A stretch of 64,000 nt of DNA, from positions 38,720-102,719 of the forward strand of contig MEDZ01000014.1 of assembly GCA_001724275.1 (NCBI GenBank). Direction: 5' to 3'. How positions within the stretch are numbered: position 1 is the stretch's first letter; each line of letters begins with the position of its first letter. Made by a program: the position numbers and the translations under genes. Origin of the DNA: Gemmatimonadetes bacterium SCN 70-22. GTDB taxonomy: Bacteria; Gemmatimonadota; Gemmatimonadetes; Gemmatimonadales; Gemmatimonadaceae. The notes below the pieces were generated by a model. It was not told the DNA's origin. It saw only the letters and a list, made by a program, of their open reading frames with translations, and made no database searches. Below, piece by piece: positions 34,866 to 44,262 of this stretch.

Positions 34866-35315
34866 TCACGACGCCGTCGTGCGCCGGCCGCCCCCGGGGG
34901 CGCGCACCAGCAGGACGGGGATCGACGTCTCGTGCCGCACCGTGTTGGCCACGCTCCCGTGGATCACGTCCCCGATGAACTTGTGCCCGTGCGTCGCCAT
35001 GGCGATCAGGTCGCAGTGCTCGCGCTCGGCGGCGGCGGTGATCTCGCGTCCGGGGTCGCCATTGGCCAGGATCGCCTCCGCGTGCAGCCCTTCGCTCACC
35101 AGCTCCCCGGCCACCCGCTCGATGTATTCCCGGTCCTGCCTCATCTCCTCCGACTCCCGCAGGTTGAGCGCCGCGAGGTTGCGCGCCGCCCACCCGTCGG
35201 CCACGTGGATGAGGACGATCGACGCCCCGCAGTGCCGGGCGAGGGGACGGACGTGCGCCAGGATGCAACTGTCCGTTGGGCTGTGCTCGAGCGGGACGAG
35301 GATGCGACGATACAT
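34866..35315 (-). CDS. Universal stress protein (UspA family)
   Basis: 149 residues. YRRILVPLEHSPTDSCIL at the N terminus and CDLIAMATHGHKFIGDVIHGSVANTVRH near the C terminus (cited in part) give the UspA fold with the ATP-binding GxxG...GS loop, then IPVLLVRAPG. The ATG overlaps the mntH stop by 1 nt (TGATG), which fixes start 35315 over an upstream ATG. Fusions or neighbours of Nramp transporters with Usp domains are common; a role in transport regulation is inferred. Confidence 0.9.
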   Translation of the reverse strand: MYRRILVPLEHSPTDSCILAHVRPLARHCGASIVLIHVADGWAARNLAALNLRESEEMRQDREYIERVAGELVSEGLHAEAILANGDPGREITAAAEREHCDLIAMATHGHKFIGDVIHGSVANTVRHETSIPVLLVRAPGGGRRTTAS

Positions 35316-36697
35316 CAGCGGATCCACTCGCCGACCGTCTGGACCAGCAGCCACGCATTGAGCGCGGCGATGACGGTGGCGACGATGTAGGCGAGGACCT
35401 TGAGCCAGGCGGGGTTGACGAACTCCCCCATCTTGACCCGGTCCGAGGTGAACATCACCAGCGGGAAGACGGCGAACGACAGCTGCAGCGAGAGGATCAC
35501 CTGGCTCAGGAGGAGGAGCCGGGCGGTCCCGCTTTCGCCATACAAGATGGCCGTGATCGCGGCCGGCACAATGGCGATGGCCCGCGTGATGAGCCGCCGG
35601 AGCCAGGGGCGCAGGCGGATGTTGAGGAATCCCTCCATCACGATCTGCCCCGCCAGCGTCCCCGTCAGCGTCGAGTTCTGCCCCGACGCCAGCAGCGCGA
35701 GGGCGAAGACCGTGCTGGCCGCGCCCACGCCGAGGAGCGGGGAAAGGAGCTGGTACGCATCCTGGATCTCGGCGACGTGCGTGTTCCCCGTGCCATGAAA
35801 CGTGGCAGCCGCAACGACGAGGATCGCGCCGTTGATGAACAACGCGAGCGAAAGCGCGATCGTGGAATCGGCGAAGGCGAAGCGCACCGCCTCGCGCCGC
35901 CCCTCGGCGGACTCCTCGTACTTGCGCGTCTGCACGATCGACGAGTGCAGGTACAGGTTGTGCGGCATGACGGTCGCCCCGAGGATCCCGATCGCGATGT
36001 AGAGCATCTCGCGGTCACGCAGGATCTGGCTCGACGGGATGAAGCCGCGCGCCACCTCGCGCAGGTCGGGACGCGCGATGAGCAGCTCGAACAGGAAGCA
36101 GAGCCCCACCACGGCCACCAGCGCGATCACCAGCGCCTCCAGGAGGCGGAATCCCTTGTGCTGCAGCCAGAGCACCAGGAGGACGTCGAACGCGGTGATG
36201 GCCACCCCCCAGGGGAGCGGGATGTCGAACAGGAGGTGGAGGGCGATCGCCGTCCCGATCACCTCCGCGAGATCGCAGGCGGCGATGGCCAGTTCGCAGA
36301 GGACCCAGAGGGCGAAGGCCACCGGGCGCGTGTAGTGGTCGCGGCACGCCTGGGCGAGGTCGCGGCCCGTGACGATCCCGAGCTTCGAGGCGAGTCCTTG
36401 CAGGAGGACCGCCATGAGGTTGGAGATGAGGATGACGCTCAGCAGCGTGTAGCCGAAGCGCGACCCGCCGGCGAGGTCCGTGGCCCAGTTGCCCGGATCC
36501 ATGTACCCCACGGCCACCATGTAGCCGGGCCCGGCGAAGGCGAGCAGCTTGCGCCACCAGGTGAGCCCGTGCACCGGGATGGTGCGGTGCACCTCCGCCA
36601 GCGACGGCGTCTCGCGCGCGCGCCGCCAGCCGGCGTCGGCCGGCGGTGTCGGGGATGGCTCGGGTGCGGGTGATGCGGAGGCGGGCGACCTGCTCAT
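35315..36697 (-). CDS. mntH: Nramp-family divalent metal transporter MntH
   Basis: 460 residues with about 11 membrane helices. The helix-1 metal motif MDPGNWATD (near 66-74) and helix-6 [10 protein letters not shown] are intact; these bind Mn2+/Fe2+ in Nramp proteins. The consensus transport segment [20 protein letters not shown] is also present. It takes up Mn2+ (and possibly Fe2+) with protons. It heads an operon with usp and mntR, and a perfect TTTAGG-N4-CCTAAA site lies 65 nt upstream. The N-terminal 25 residues are Ser/Pro/Ala-rich. Confidence 0.95.
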   Translation of the reverse strand: MSRSPASASPAPEPSPTPPADAGWRRARETPSLAEVHRTIPVHGLTWWRKLLAFAGPGYMVAVGYMDPGNWATDLAGGSRFGYTLLSVILISNLMAVLLQGLASKLGIVTGRDLAQACRDHYTRPVAFALWVLCELAIAACDLAEVIGTAIALHLLFDIPLPWGVAITAFDVLLVLWLQHKGFRLLEALVIALVAVVGLCFLFELLIARPDLREVARGFIPSSQILRDREMLYIAIGILGATVMPHNLYLHSSIVQTRKYEESAEGRREAVRFAFADSTIALSLALFINGAILVVAAATFHGTGNTHVAEIQDAYQLLSPLLGVGAASTVFALALLASGQNSTLTGTLAGQIVMEGFLNIRLRPWLRRLITRAIAIVPAAITAILYGESGTARLLLLSQVILSLQLSFAVFPLVMFTSDRVKMGEFVNPAWLKVLAYIVATVIAALNAWLLVQTVGEWIR

Positions 36698-36761
36698 GCT
36701 TTGGACCGGATGGGAGCGGCGCCGGTGGCTGGCGCGCGAATTCGAACGCGAGAACTCGAGA

Positions 36762-36777
36762 TTTAGGATTCCCTAAA
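36762..36777. promoter_or_regulatory. DtxR/MntR-type operator before mntH
   Basis: TTTAGG-ATTC-CCTAAA, a perfect 6-bp inverted repeat with a 4-bp spacer, 65 nt upstream of the mntH start. The ends match the outer part of DtxR/IdeR boxes. The operon it precedes encodes both the metal transporter and a DtxR-family repressor, so metal-dependent autoregulation is the simple reading. Unusually AT-rich compared with its surroundings. Confidence 0.72.
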
Positions 36778-36831
36778 CCTAGGGCCGTCGCGGTCGGCCG
36801 CGCAACACCGCCACCGTGCGGCGCGCGCTCC

Positions 36832-37830
36832 CTACCGCAGTCCGCCCTGCGCCTTCACGTATTCCGCCACCGCCCGGTGGGTCGCGAACCAGACGCCGGG
36901 CTTGGTCCTGATGTGGGCAATCAGCAGCTCGAGCGCCTTGATCCGCGAGCGGTGCCCCGAGACGTGCGGGTGCATCGTCAGGAGGAAGAGCGAGCGCTCC
37001 TCGTAGGCCCGGTCGAACTCGTCGATCCAGACCTGCGCCACCTCGCGTGGCGACGCGTAGTTGGTGCCGCGCGGGGAGAAGAGCGGGGCGTCGTCGAGGA
37101 TCCATTCCACCGGGAGCTCGACGATCCCGGTCGCGCGGCCGTCCTGCTCCAGTTCGTACGGGGCGTCGTCGGCCATCAGCGACGACTCGTACAGGAAGCC
37201 CAGGTCGCGGACGATCGCCATCGTGTGGGGGGAGAAGTTCCACGAAGGGGCGCGATAGCCCACCGGGCGCGTCCCGGTGAGGGCCGTGAGCGTGTCGATC
37301 GCCTGTTGCACCAGGCGGCGCTCGACCTCGGCCGGGAGCGTCGTGTTCATCTCGTGGATCCAGCCATGCACCGCGAATTCGTGGCGTCCCGACCGCTGGA
37401 TCACCCCCACCTGCCCCCGGTCGATCATGAGGCTCATGGCCGGGATGAAGAAGGTGGCCGGGATCGCATGGCGATCGAGGAGGCGCACCACGCGCGGGAG
37501 GCCGACGCGCGCCCCGTACTGTCCCTGCGACAGCTCCCCCACCGTCGGCTCCCCGAATCGCAGGTTCACCGTCTCGTTGTCGACGTCGAACGACAGCGCG
37601 ACCGCGACGCGCGCGCCGCTGGGCCACGCCGTCGGCTTGAGCGACCGCCCGGCGCGCACCGCGTGAACCACCTGCATCACGGTGTCGGTGCTCCACTGCC
37701 ATCCGGGCTTCACCGGGCGCTGGGACTGCGCCGCGGCGGGAAGGGCGAGGAGCGCCGCGGCGCACGACACGGCGCGGCGGGCGCGCGGGACGAGCGGGAC
37801 GAGCGGGGCCTGGCGGGTGCGGAGCGGCAT
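36832..37830 (-). CDS. Polysaccharide deacetylase family protein
   Basis: 332 residues: signal peptide (cleaved near LALPAAAQS), then a NodB-type barrel. ALSFDVDNETV carries the catalytic/metal Asp pair; FAVHGWIHEM carries the metal His pair (HGWxH); GYRAPSWNFSPHT and LLTMHPHVSGH complete the active site. The set resembles the peptidoglycan/allantoinase-like PuuE branch rather than chitin deacetylases. It is secreted by prediction and acts on an N-acyl or cyclic amide substrate that cannot be named. The start at 37830 gives the signal peptide; 37896 would lengthen it. Confidence 0.88.
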   Translation of the reverse strand: MPLRTRQAPLVPLVPRARRAVSCAAALLALPAAAQSQRPVKPGWQWSTDTVMQVVHAVRAGRSLKPTAWPSGARVAVALSFDVDNETVNLRFGEPTVGELSQGQYGARVGLPRVVRLLDRHAIPATFFIPAMSLMIDRGQVGVIQRSGRHEFAVHGWIHEMNTTLPAEVERRLVQQAIDTLTALTGTRPVGYRAPSWNFSPHTMAIVRDLGFLYESSLMADDAPYELEQDGRATGIVELPVEWILDDAPLFSPRGTNYASPREVAQVWIDEFDRAYEERSLFLLTMHPHVSGHRSRIKALELLIAHIRTKPGVWFATHRAVAEYVKAQGGLR

Positions 37831-37899
37831 GGGGACCTGCACGGAAGGAGAGGGTGTGCGAGGGGGCGCGCGCGGGGAGCCCCCCGGGCGAGGCACCGC

Positions 37900-39450
37900 C
37901 TAACGACGAGCGTCCGGGACGCGCCCGAAGGCGGTGCGCCCCACCCGCAGCTCCGACACCCCCGCGCGCGGATCCAGCACGAAGGTCAGGACCTCGCCCC
38001 CGCCGCGCCCCCCGTCCCATCGGGCCATGAACGTGTCGTAGTGCCAGTGCTCGAGCGTCCCGGCCTTGCTCCTCCCCCACGCCGCCCGCAGGGCATCCCC
38101 CTGGCGCGTGACCGTGACGGTCCCGTTCAGCGAGTCGGCGTAGCTCCCCACGTAGCGGTCCAGCGGGAGCGACGGCCTCGTCCCCGGAACGCGGGCGCGC
38201 ACGAAGGCGGCTTGCGCCTGGCGGGCCTGCTCGTCCAGCCCGTCGAACAGCGCCTTCACCTCGCGCGACCAGTCGCGCGGGGGGCGTCCGGACACCAGGT
38301 CCAGCGCGCGGTACATCAGGGCGTGCCGCAGTTCGGCGTGGTCGGCGTTGGCCAGGACGTACACGCCGACGCGCCGGGAGGGGACGAGGGCGATGAGCGC
38401 GCTCATCCCGTCGATGCTCCCGGTGTGCATCGCCACCTCGTCACCGGCGTAGCTGTGCAGGAACCACCCCAGCCCGTACGTCACGCGGTTGATCCCCGCC
38501 AGGGGCGCCGTCGGATAGAAGTCGCGCAGCGGGACGACGACCTGGGGGGCGAGCCAGTCGACGAAGCGCTCCTCCGACACCAGCCGGCGCCCTCCCACCC
38601 GCCCGGAGTCGAGGACGAAGCGCATCCAGCGCGCCATGTCCGAGACGCTCGACCAGACCGAGCCGGCGGCGGCCACCGGGTCGGTCGTCCGCTTCGGGAC
38701 GACACGCAGCGCGCCGTCGACGACGTCGTGCGGCTTCGCCACGTTCGGCTGCCCCTCGGTCGAGGCCACGGTCGGGAGCGACTCGTCCATCCCCAGCGGG
38801 GCGAAGATGCGCGCGCGCACGAACGCGTCCCACGCGATCCCGGTGGCGGCGTGCAGCACCTCGCCCGCCATCAGGTACTGCACGTTCTGGTAGTTGTACT
38901 GGTTACGGAACGAGGCCGTCGGCTCCAGGAAGCGCATCCGCCGGATGATCTCGTCCGGCGGATGGTCGTTCCCGCCCCACAGCTGGTCGGCGCCGGGGAG
39001 CCCGGTGTGGTGCGTCAGGAGGTCGCGCACGGTGATCTCGCGCGTCATCACCGGGTCGTACAGCTGCAACGTCGGCAGGTAGCGCAGCACCGGGGCGTCG
39101 AGCGCCACCTTGCCGCTGTCGGCCGCCATCAGCAGCGCCAGCGTGGTCATCGCCTTGGTCGTGGACCCGATCGCGAAGCGGGTGTGGATGTCCACCGGCT
39201 CCGGCCGCCCCACCTCCCGCACGCCGTATCCCTTGGCGAAGAGGACCGAGTCACCGGCCACGATCGCGATGGCGAGCCCCGGGACGTTCCAGGCCCTCAC
39301 CCCCTGCGTCACGTAGGCGTCGAAGGCGGCAAGGTTCGGCCGCTGCGCTCGCGCGCCAGGCGCGGCGAGTGTCGAGGCGAGGGCGGCCACCGCAAGGGCC
39401 GTCACGGCACGGGCGGGCATGCGAGCAGACAGACGGATGTGCGGGCGCAT
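37900..39450 (-). CDS. Serine hydrolase, beta-lactamase/class C family
   Basis: 516 residues with a signal peptide (to about GARAQ). SxxK motif STTK in FAIGSTTKAM, YxN in YNYQNVQYLM, and HxG in MHTGSIDGMS form the active site. The C-terminal about 120 residues match a DUF3471-like domain (LDRYVGSYADSLNGTVTV). Such proteins are esterases, D-aminopeptidases or penicillin-binding-protein relatives; resistance activity should not be assumed. The start could instead be 39420. It is secreted by prediction and follows the NUDIX gene on the same strand. Confidence 0.9.
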   Translation of the reverse strand: MRPHIRLSARMPARAVTALAVAALASTLAAPGARAQRPNLAAFDAYVTQGVRAWNVPGLAIAIVAGDSVLFAKGYGVREVGRPEPVDIHTRFAIGSTTKAMTTLALLMAADSGKVALDAPVLRYLPTLQLYDPVMTREITVRDLLTHHTGLPGADQLWGGNDHPPDEIIRRMRFLEPTASFRNQYNYQNVQYLMAGEVLHAATGIAWDAFVRARIFAPLGMDESLPTVASTEGQPNVAKPHDVVDGALRVVPKRTTDPVAAAGSVWSSVSDMARWMRFVLDSGRVGGRRLVSEERFVDWLAPQVVVPLRDFYPTAPLAGINRVTYGLGWFLHSYAGDEVAMHTGSIDGMSALIALVPSRRVGVYVLANADHAELRHALMYRALDLVSGRPPRDWSREVKALFDGLDEQARQAQAAFVRARVPGTRPSLPLDRYVGSYADSLNGTVTVTRQGDALRAAWGRSKAGTLEHWHYDTFMARWDGGRGGGEVLTFVLDPRAGVSELRVGRTAFGRVPDARR

Positions 39451-39486
39451 GAGATGCGGGCGGAGACGCGCCCAATCTACCCCCGG

Positions 39487-40089
39487 TCACCCCAGGCGCG
39501 AGAGCAACTGCCGCAGGATGCGCTCGGTCATCCCCCACACCACGTGCTCCCCCACCACGAAGCTGGGAACGCGCCACGTGGCCCCGCGCACCTGCACCGG
39601 CGACTCGCGGCTCAGCGCCGGGTCGCGCAACACATCCAGCGAGACCCAGAAGGCATCGGCGACCTCCTCGCTGAGCACCAGCGGCGGGGGGTCACCGAGC
39701 GCCACCACCACCGGCGTGACGATGATGGGCGGGAGGGTCGCGGTGCGGGGGCGGAGCTCGTCCAGCGTCCCCAGCACGATCCCCGTCGCCGCGAGGTCGA
39801 TCCCCGTCTCCTCCCACGTCTCGCGCAAGGCGGTCCGCAGGAGCGACTCGTCGTTAGGCGACCACCGCCCCCCGGGGAGGGCGATCTGCCCGCTCCACGG
39901 GTCGCCCACTCGCTCGGCCCGCCGGATGAGGAGGATCTCGGCCCCCTCCCCCGCCGTCGGCCGCAACGTGAGCGCCACCGCCGCGCGCGCGGGGGCCCCA
40001 TCGTCCTCGGCGGGGAGCCCGGGCGTCGTCGCCAGCACCCCGGCCAGCCGCCTCAGGAGCGGGTGTGACAGCCGTGGATCGCCGATCAT
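39487..40089 (-). CDS. NUDIX hydrolase, CoA pyrophosphatase-like
   Basis: 200 residues. The NUDIX box is GGRWSPNDESLLRTALRETWEETGI (residues about 76-100, cited here as GGRWSPNDESLL and RETWEETGI), with ILLIRRAERVGDPWSGQIALPGG just before it, the pattern of NudL/YeaB CoA pyrophosphatases. It hydrolyses a nucleoside diphosphate linked to another moiety. The octamer CGTTAGGC overlaps codons for Ser-Pro-Asn-Asp on the opposite strand. It is 14 nt downstream of the rhodanese gene and likely co-transcribed. Confidence 0.88.
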   Translation of the reverse strand: MIGDPRLSHPLLRRLAGVLATTPGLPAEDDGAPARAAVALTLRPTAGEGAEILLIRRAERVGDPWSGQIALPGGRWSPNDESLLRTALRETWEETGIDLAATGIVLGTLDELRPRTATLPPIIVTPVVVALGDPPPLVLSEEVADAFWVSLDVLRDPALSRESPVQVRGATWRVPSFVVGEHVVWGMTERILRQLLSRLG

Positions 40090-40103
40090 CGGGGCCGGGT
40101 CGA

Positions 40104-40466
40104 TCAGCTCTCGACCTCGCCGCCGGCCGCGATCCACCCCTTGATCCCGCCGCTCATCGAGGCCACGTCGTGGTACCCCATCTGCTCCAGCGAGTCGGCC
40201 GCCATGGCCGAACGGTTTCCGCTGGCGCAGTAGATGATGACCTTGCGGTCGCGGGCCACCGAGCGCTCGATGCCAGACTCGAGGATCCCGCGGGGGATGA
40301 ACACCGCCCCCGGGATGCGCGCCAGGTTCCACTCGTTGGATTCACGGCAATCGACGAGCACCGTCTCCGGGTGCGCCTGCAGGATCCGCATCGTCTCCTG
40401 CGGCGTGACCTGCGTGATCCGCGCGCGCACCTCGTTGAACAGCTCCGCCGCCGACTTGTATTTCAT
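40104..40466 (-). CDS. Rhodanese-like domain protein
   Basis: 120 residues, a single rhodanese domain. VLVDCRESNEWNLARIPGAVFIPRG and the active-site loop YCASGNRS (Cys80) are intact, with GGIKGWIAAGG at the C terminus. It can carry persulfide sulfur; donor and acceptor are unknown. It is cytoplasmic (no signal peptide) and divergently transcribed from the symporter gene across about 90 nt. Confidence 0.92.
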   Translation of the reverse strand: MKYKSAAELFNEVRARITQVTPQETMRILQAHPETVLVDCRESNEWNLARIPGAVFIPRGILESGIERSVARDRKVIIYCASGNRSAMAADSLEQMGYHDVASMSGGIKGWIAAGGEVES

Positions 40467-40559
40467 CTGCCTCGTGCCCTGACTGGTCCTGCGCCCCGCC
40501 GCGCCCTGCGCGCCGCCGCGCTCCTCGCGCCCCTCCGAACATCCCCGTAGTTTGGGCGC

Positions 40560-41843
40560 GTGTCCCTCACAACGAAAGTCCTCGTCGCCCTCGCACTGGG
40601 AATGGCGCTCGGCATCGCCATCTCCATCGCGCAGAGCCCCACGCTCTCGGCCCTCGTCCCCATCGTCGAACCGCTGGGGACGCTCTGGATCAATGCCATC
40701 CGCATGACGGTGGTCCCCTTGGTGATGGGGAGCATCATCGTCGGCGTCACCTCGGCGCCCGACGCGCGCACCATCGGACGCATCGGCACGCGGGCCCTGG
40801 TCTTCTTCCTCGTCCTTCTGGTCGCAGCGGGGGTCTTCGCGGCCGTGGTGACGCCCCCCCTCATGGCGCTCATCCCCCTCGATCCGGCCGCCGTGGCCGC
40901 CCTCCGCGAGAGCGGGGCGACCGCCACCTCCGCCGCCTCGGAGAGCGTGAAGAGGATCCCCACGTTCGCCCAGTGGCTCACCGACCTGGTCCCGGTCAAT
41001 CCGGTCAAGGCGGCCGCCGATGGGGCAATGCTCCCCCTGATCGTCTTCTCGGTCTTCTTCGGCCTGGCCATCACGCGCCTCACCCCCGACGGGCGCGACC
41101 TGATGTCGCGCTTCTTCCGTGGCATCTCCGACGCCGCCCTCACGCTGGTACGGTGGGTCCTGGCCGCCGCCCCGATCGGGGTCTTCGCCCTCGCCGTGCC
41201 GCTGGCGGCCAAGCTCGGTGTGGCGGCCGCCGGCGCGCTCATCGGCTACATCGTGGCGACCGCCATCGTCCTGGTCGCCTTCGCCGTCATCGTGCTCTAC
41301 CCGCTCGCCGTCGTCGGCGGCCGCATGCGCCTCGGGGACTTCGCCCGGGCCACCTTCCCGGCCCAGGCGGTGGCCTTCAGCTCGCGCTCCTCGCTGGCGG
41401 CGCTCCCGGCGATGATGGAGAGCGCCCGCTCGCGCCTGGCGCTCCCCGAGGGGATCACGAACTTCTTCCTCCCGCTCGCGGCCTCGACGTTCCGCGTGGG
41501 AGGCGCGTTAGGCATCACCACCGGCGTCCTCTTCATCGCCCGGCTGTACGGCGTCGAGCTGGCGCCTGCGCAGATGGCGACGATCGTGCTCACCGTCGTC
41601 CTCACGACCTTCTCCGTCCCGGGAATCCCGGCCGGCTCGATCATCGTGATGGTCCCGGTCCTCCTCGCGGCCGGGCTCCCGGTGGAGGGGATGGGGATTC
41701 TTCTCGGCGTCGACACGATTCCGGACATGTTCCGCACGACGGCCAACGTGACCGGCGACATGGTGGCTTCGGCGGTGCTAGGACGCGGCGAGCGCGGGCC
41801 CACCCGGGCCGGCGAGCCGCCTGCTATGCCCCCGGCTTCCTGA
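40560..41843 (+). CDS. Dicarboxylate/amino acid:cation symporter (DAACS)
   Basis: 427 residues with a GTG start and about eight helices plus two hairpins. Family signatures are seen: IRMTVVPLVMGSIIVGV, SSRSSLAALPAMM (HP1 serine-rich loop), VPGIPAGSIIVMVPVL (HP2) and GVDTIPDMFRTTANVTGD (substrate-binding helix 8). It takes up glutamate, aspartate or C4-dicarboxylates with Na+ or H+; which one is not clear. TAGTTT lies 6 nt before the GTG, suggesting a leaderless message. The 3' end overlaps the converging CotH-like gene by 20 nt. Confidence 0.92.
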   Translation: MSLTTKVLVALALGMALGIAISIAQSPTLSALVPIVEPLGTLWINAIRMTVVPLVMGSIIVGVTSAPDARTIGRIGTRALVFFLVLLVAAGVFAAVVTPPLMALIPLDPAAVAALRESGATATSAASESVKRIPTFAQWLTDLVPVNPVKAAADGAMLPLIVFSVFFGLAITRLTPDGRDLMSRFFRGISDAALTLVRWVLAAAPIGVFALAVPLAAKLGVAAAGALIGYIVATAIVLVAFAVIVLYPLAVVGGRMRLGDFARATFPAQAVAFSSRSSLAALPAMMESARSRLALPEGITNFFLPLAASTFRVGGALGITTGVLFIARLYGVELAPAQMATIVLTVVLTTFSVPGIPAGSIIVMVPVLLAAGLPVEGMGILLGVDTIPDMFRTTANVTGDMVASAVLGRGERGPTRAGEPPAMPPAS

Positions 41844-43035
41844 GACAGCGGTCGATGAACGCCTCCTTGATCCCGTTCGCGTCGGCCACCGACGGGAAGA
41901 ACGACTCCAGGTACTCCTTCGCGTCGCGCCGCTCGCGTTCGTCGAGATCCGGGACCTCGTCGAGGAGGGCCAGGATCTCGCCCTTCCGCGAGGTGAAGCG
42001 CTGCACGCTCGGGAGCAGCTCGTCCAGCGTCCGGCAGGGGCCGCGGAACAGGCGATCGCGCACGCTGCGGATTTGCAGCTGCGGCGCCGGGGTCGAGTAG
42101 GGGGCGCTCACCAATCCCGAGAAGTCGAAGTCGTACGGGATGGGATAGACGCGCGCCGAGTCGTCCACCACGAGGCGGACGTTGTGCAGGGCGTAGATGG
42201 ACCAGTCGGTGTTCCCGATGAGGTACTCGAAGATCGCCATCTGGTCGAGCGTGGGCGCGTGCATGTCGTCGAAGAGCGCCCGGCGGAACTCGCGGAGCCT
42301 CCCCCCCTGCCGGGCCGCCATCAGGTCCTCGTTCTCGATCCAGACCGCCGCGCGCGTGTCCATCGCCTTGCCGCTGGCGGAGTCGACGTAGGTCGCGGCC
42401 GACAGGCGGGCCCGGAACGAGCGCGGCGTGATGACGTTGAACACACGGTACGCCAGGTACTCGCGCCGCACGATGTCCTCGTAGCGGTGGTTGTCCTGGC
42501 AGTGTGCCCCCAGCTTCAGCGACTTCTGTCCCTCGAACGGCGTCCCCTCTGCCTCCTTTCCCTTTCCCGGGAAGATCACGAGGAGGTTGACGAACTTGCA
42601 CGTGCTGCGCCGCAGCCGGAAATGCCCGCGCGTCCGCAGCTGCACCGGGATGCGCCGCTCCGCGCCCGACTGGTCCTTGACGACGAGCGTGCCGGGATAG
42701 CGCACCTTGCTGGTCGAGTCGCGGTTCTTGTTGATCGCGTTGAAGTTGGCCACCAGCGTGAACGGGAGCGGCGTGCGCTCGGCGAACAGCGGCTGGCGCT
42801 CGGCCTCGGTGCTGTCCTTCACGAGCTTGTCGCGCGGGGCCTTCTTCTCCTTGCTCGCCGAGGCGGAGTCGCCGGAGGCCTTCTTCTTCTCGCCCTTGGG
42901 CCTGGCGCCCTTGGCCGCTCCCTCCTGGGCCTGCAGCGCGCCGGCGCGGGACGCCAGCAGCGGCGCCACCCCGGGCGCCGTCAGGGACAGGACCGAAGCC
43001 GCCAGCACCAACACCGTCAACCGCAACTCTCGCAT
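41824..43035 (-). CDS. Secreted CotH-like protein
   Basis: 403 residues. A signal peptide (MRELRLTVLVLAASVL onward), a Lys/Ala-rich linker (KGEKKKASGDSASASKEKK), and a domain with VQLRTRGHFRLRRSTCKF, AVWIENEDLM, MAIFEYLIGNTDWS and YPIPYDFDFSGLV. The GNTDW and DFD elements resemble the kinase-fold CotH or lipid-kinase-like group (weak). The adjacent DUF4956 gene supports this, as the two families are often neighbours. The start at 43035 is preferred; upstream sequence in frame is not signal-like. Confidence 0.65.
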   Translation of the reverse strand: MRELRLTVLVLAASVLSLTAPGVAPLLASRAGALQAQEGAAKGARPKGEKKKASGDSASASKEKKAPRDKLVKDSTEAERQPLFAERTPLPFTLVANFNAINKNRDSTSKVRYPGTLVVKDQSGAERRIPVQLRTRGHFRLRRSTCKFVNLLVIFPGKGKEAEGTPFEGQKSLKLGAHCQDNHRYEDIVRREYLAYRVFNVITPRSFRARLSAATYVDSASGKAMDTRAAVWIENEDLMAARQGGRLREFRRALFDDMHAPTLDQMAIFEYLIGNTDWSIYALHNVRLVVDDSARVYPIPYDFDFSGLVSAPYSTPAPQLQIRSVRDRLFRGPCRTLDELLPSVQRFTSRKGEILALLDEVPDLDERERRDAKEYLESFFPSVADANGIKEAFIDRCLRKPGA

Positions 43036-43054
43036 CTCGGCATCCTCCCGCAAC

Positions 43055-44122
43055 CTACATCCACTGCTCCGCCGTGGCCCTCGCCACGTACGGCACCCCT
43101 TCGTGCTCCACCGTGCGCGCGACGTCGTCGAGCCGCTGTCCCTTGCGTGCCCGCACGGCATAGACGAGCGTCGTCTCGCCGTTGGCCATCCCGCTTCGCA
43201 CCAGCTCGAAGCGCTTGGTGTGCGTCGTGAGGAGCGCCTCGATCACCGGACGCGCGTCGTCGGTCCCGGCCACGACGATGGTCACGCGCCCATCGAACTT
43301 CGGGCGGTCCTCCGGTTCCTCGCCCGCCACTTTCACGTCCTCGCGGCGGCGCCGCACGCGCGAGGCGAGGGCGTCCAGCTGCTCGGGGGCCAGCGTCTCC
43401 AGGATCTCGCGATCGAGCCGCGCGACAAACTGGCTCGTGCGGTTGGCGATCGCCATGGCGCGCTGCATGTGCTGCTCGGCCCGCTTCCCTTCCAGCGCCG
43501 GCGGCGTGCGGGCGAAGTCGGTCTGCCACAGGGTGAGGGCCGCGATGATGTACAGCAGCGAGAGGACCACCGCCACCTCGAGCTGGACGCCGCAGGCGAG
43601 CCCGAGGGCGCTGACGACGAAGACGTAGACCGCATCCTTCGAGTCCTCGAGCGTGGTCCGGAAGCGGACCGCCGCGACGATCCCGGCCAGCGAGAAGGCG
43701 AGGGCGATGCTGTTCCGCACCAGGACGGCCACCGCGGCCACGACCGCCGGGAGGAGGACCAGGGTGTGGACGACCGACTGCGAGTATCCCTTCTTCTGTC
43801 GCGTGAACATGTAGACCCACGCGATGGGGAGGGAGAGCAGGATCGCGGCCACACACGCCACCGCGGCGAGAAGCGTCACCAGGTGCGGGGGGAGCGCGAC
43901 GAGGGTCCCGCCAGCCGCAAAGCCGGGGACCTTCTCCTGCATGTGCGTCCCGCCGCCCACTCCCATGATCGGCCCCAGCGCCTCGAGCACGCCGGACCGC
44001 GATGCGGGCGAGAGGACCAGCCACGTTCCCCACACCGCGGCGGTGAGGGCGGCGTAGTAGACCAGCAGGCGCGAGACGACACCCTGAAAGAGCGAGGCGA
44101 TCCCCGGGCGGGGCTGCGTCAT
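43055..44122 (-). CDS. DUF4956 membrane protein
   Basis: 355 residues with about six to seven membrane helices in the first 200. The DUF4956 signature is clear: LVRNSIALAFSLAGIVAAVRFR and TLEDSKDAVYVFVVSALGLACG. The C-terminal soluble part (from about 230) is helical then alpha/beta (FDGRVTIVVAGTDDARPVIEALL). In many bacteria this family sits beside VTC-type polyphosphate polymerase and CotH genes; here only the CotH-like gene is present, 19 nt downstream. Confidence 0.85.
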   Translation of the reverse strand: MTQPRPGIASLFQGVVSRLLVYYAALTAAVWGTWLVLSPASRSGVLEALGPIMGVGGGTHMQEKVPGFAAGGTLVALPPHLVTLLAAVACVAAILLSLPIAWVYMFTRQKKGYSQSVVHTLVLLPAVVAAVAVLVRNSIALAFSLAGIVAAVRFRTTLEDSKDAVYVFVVSALGLACGVQLEVAVVLSLLYIIAALTLWQTDFARTPPALEGKRAEQHMQRAMAIANRTSQFVARLDREILETLAPEQLDALASRVRRRREDVKVAGEEPEDRPKFDGRVTIVVAGTDDARPVIEALLTTHTKRFELVRSGMANGETTLVYAVRARKGQRLDDVARTVEHEGVPYVARATAEQWM

Positions 44123-44262
44123 GGGGCGAGGGGGGCTGGGGGAATCTTCGTCGCCCGATTCTAGCGCCCGTGCGCCCGCCCAGCGAGGGCGCCGCGCGGA
44201 ATTCGCACGGGTGGCAATGGTCGGGTACCGCTTCCTCGGCTGGCCACCGGTAGGGTGCGCCC

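Noticed and set aside
36646..40068. A very long open frame on the + strand across the deacetylase, serine hydrolase and NUDIX region
   Set aside because: Antisense shadow of GC-rich genes; the product is Arg/His/Pro-rich without domains while the reverse strand encodes clear families.
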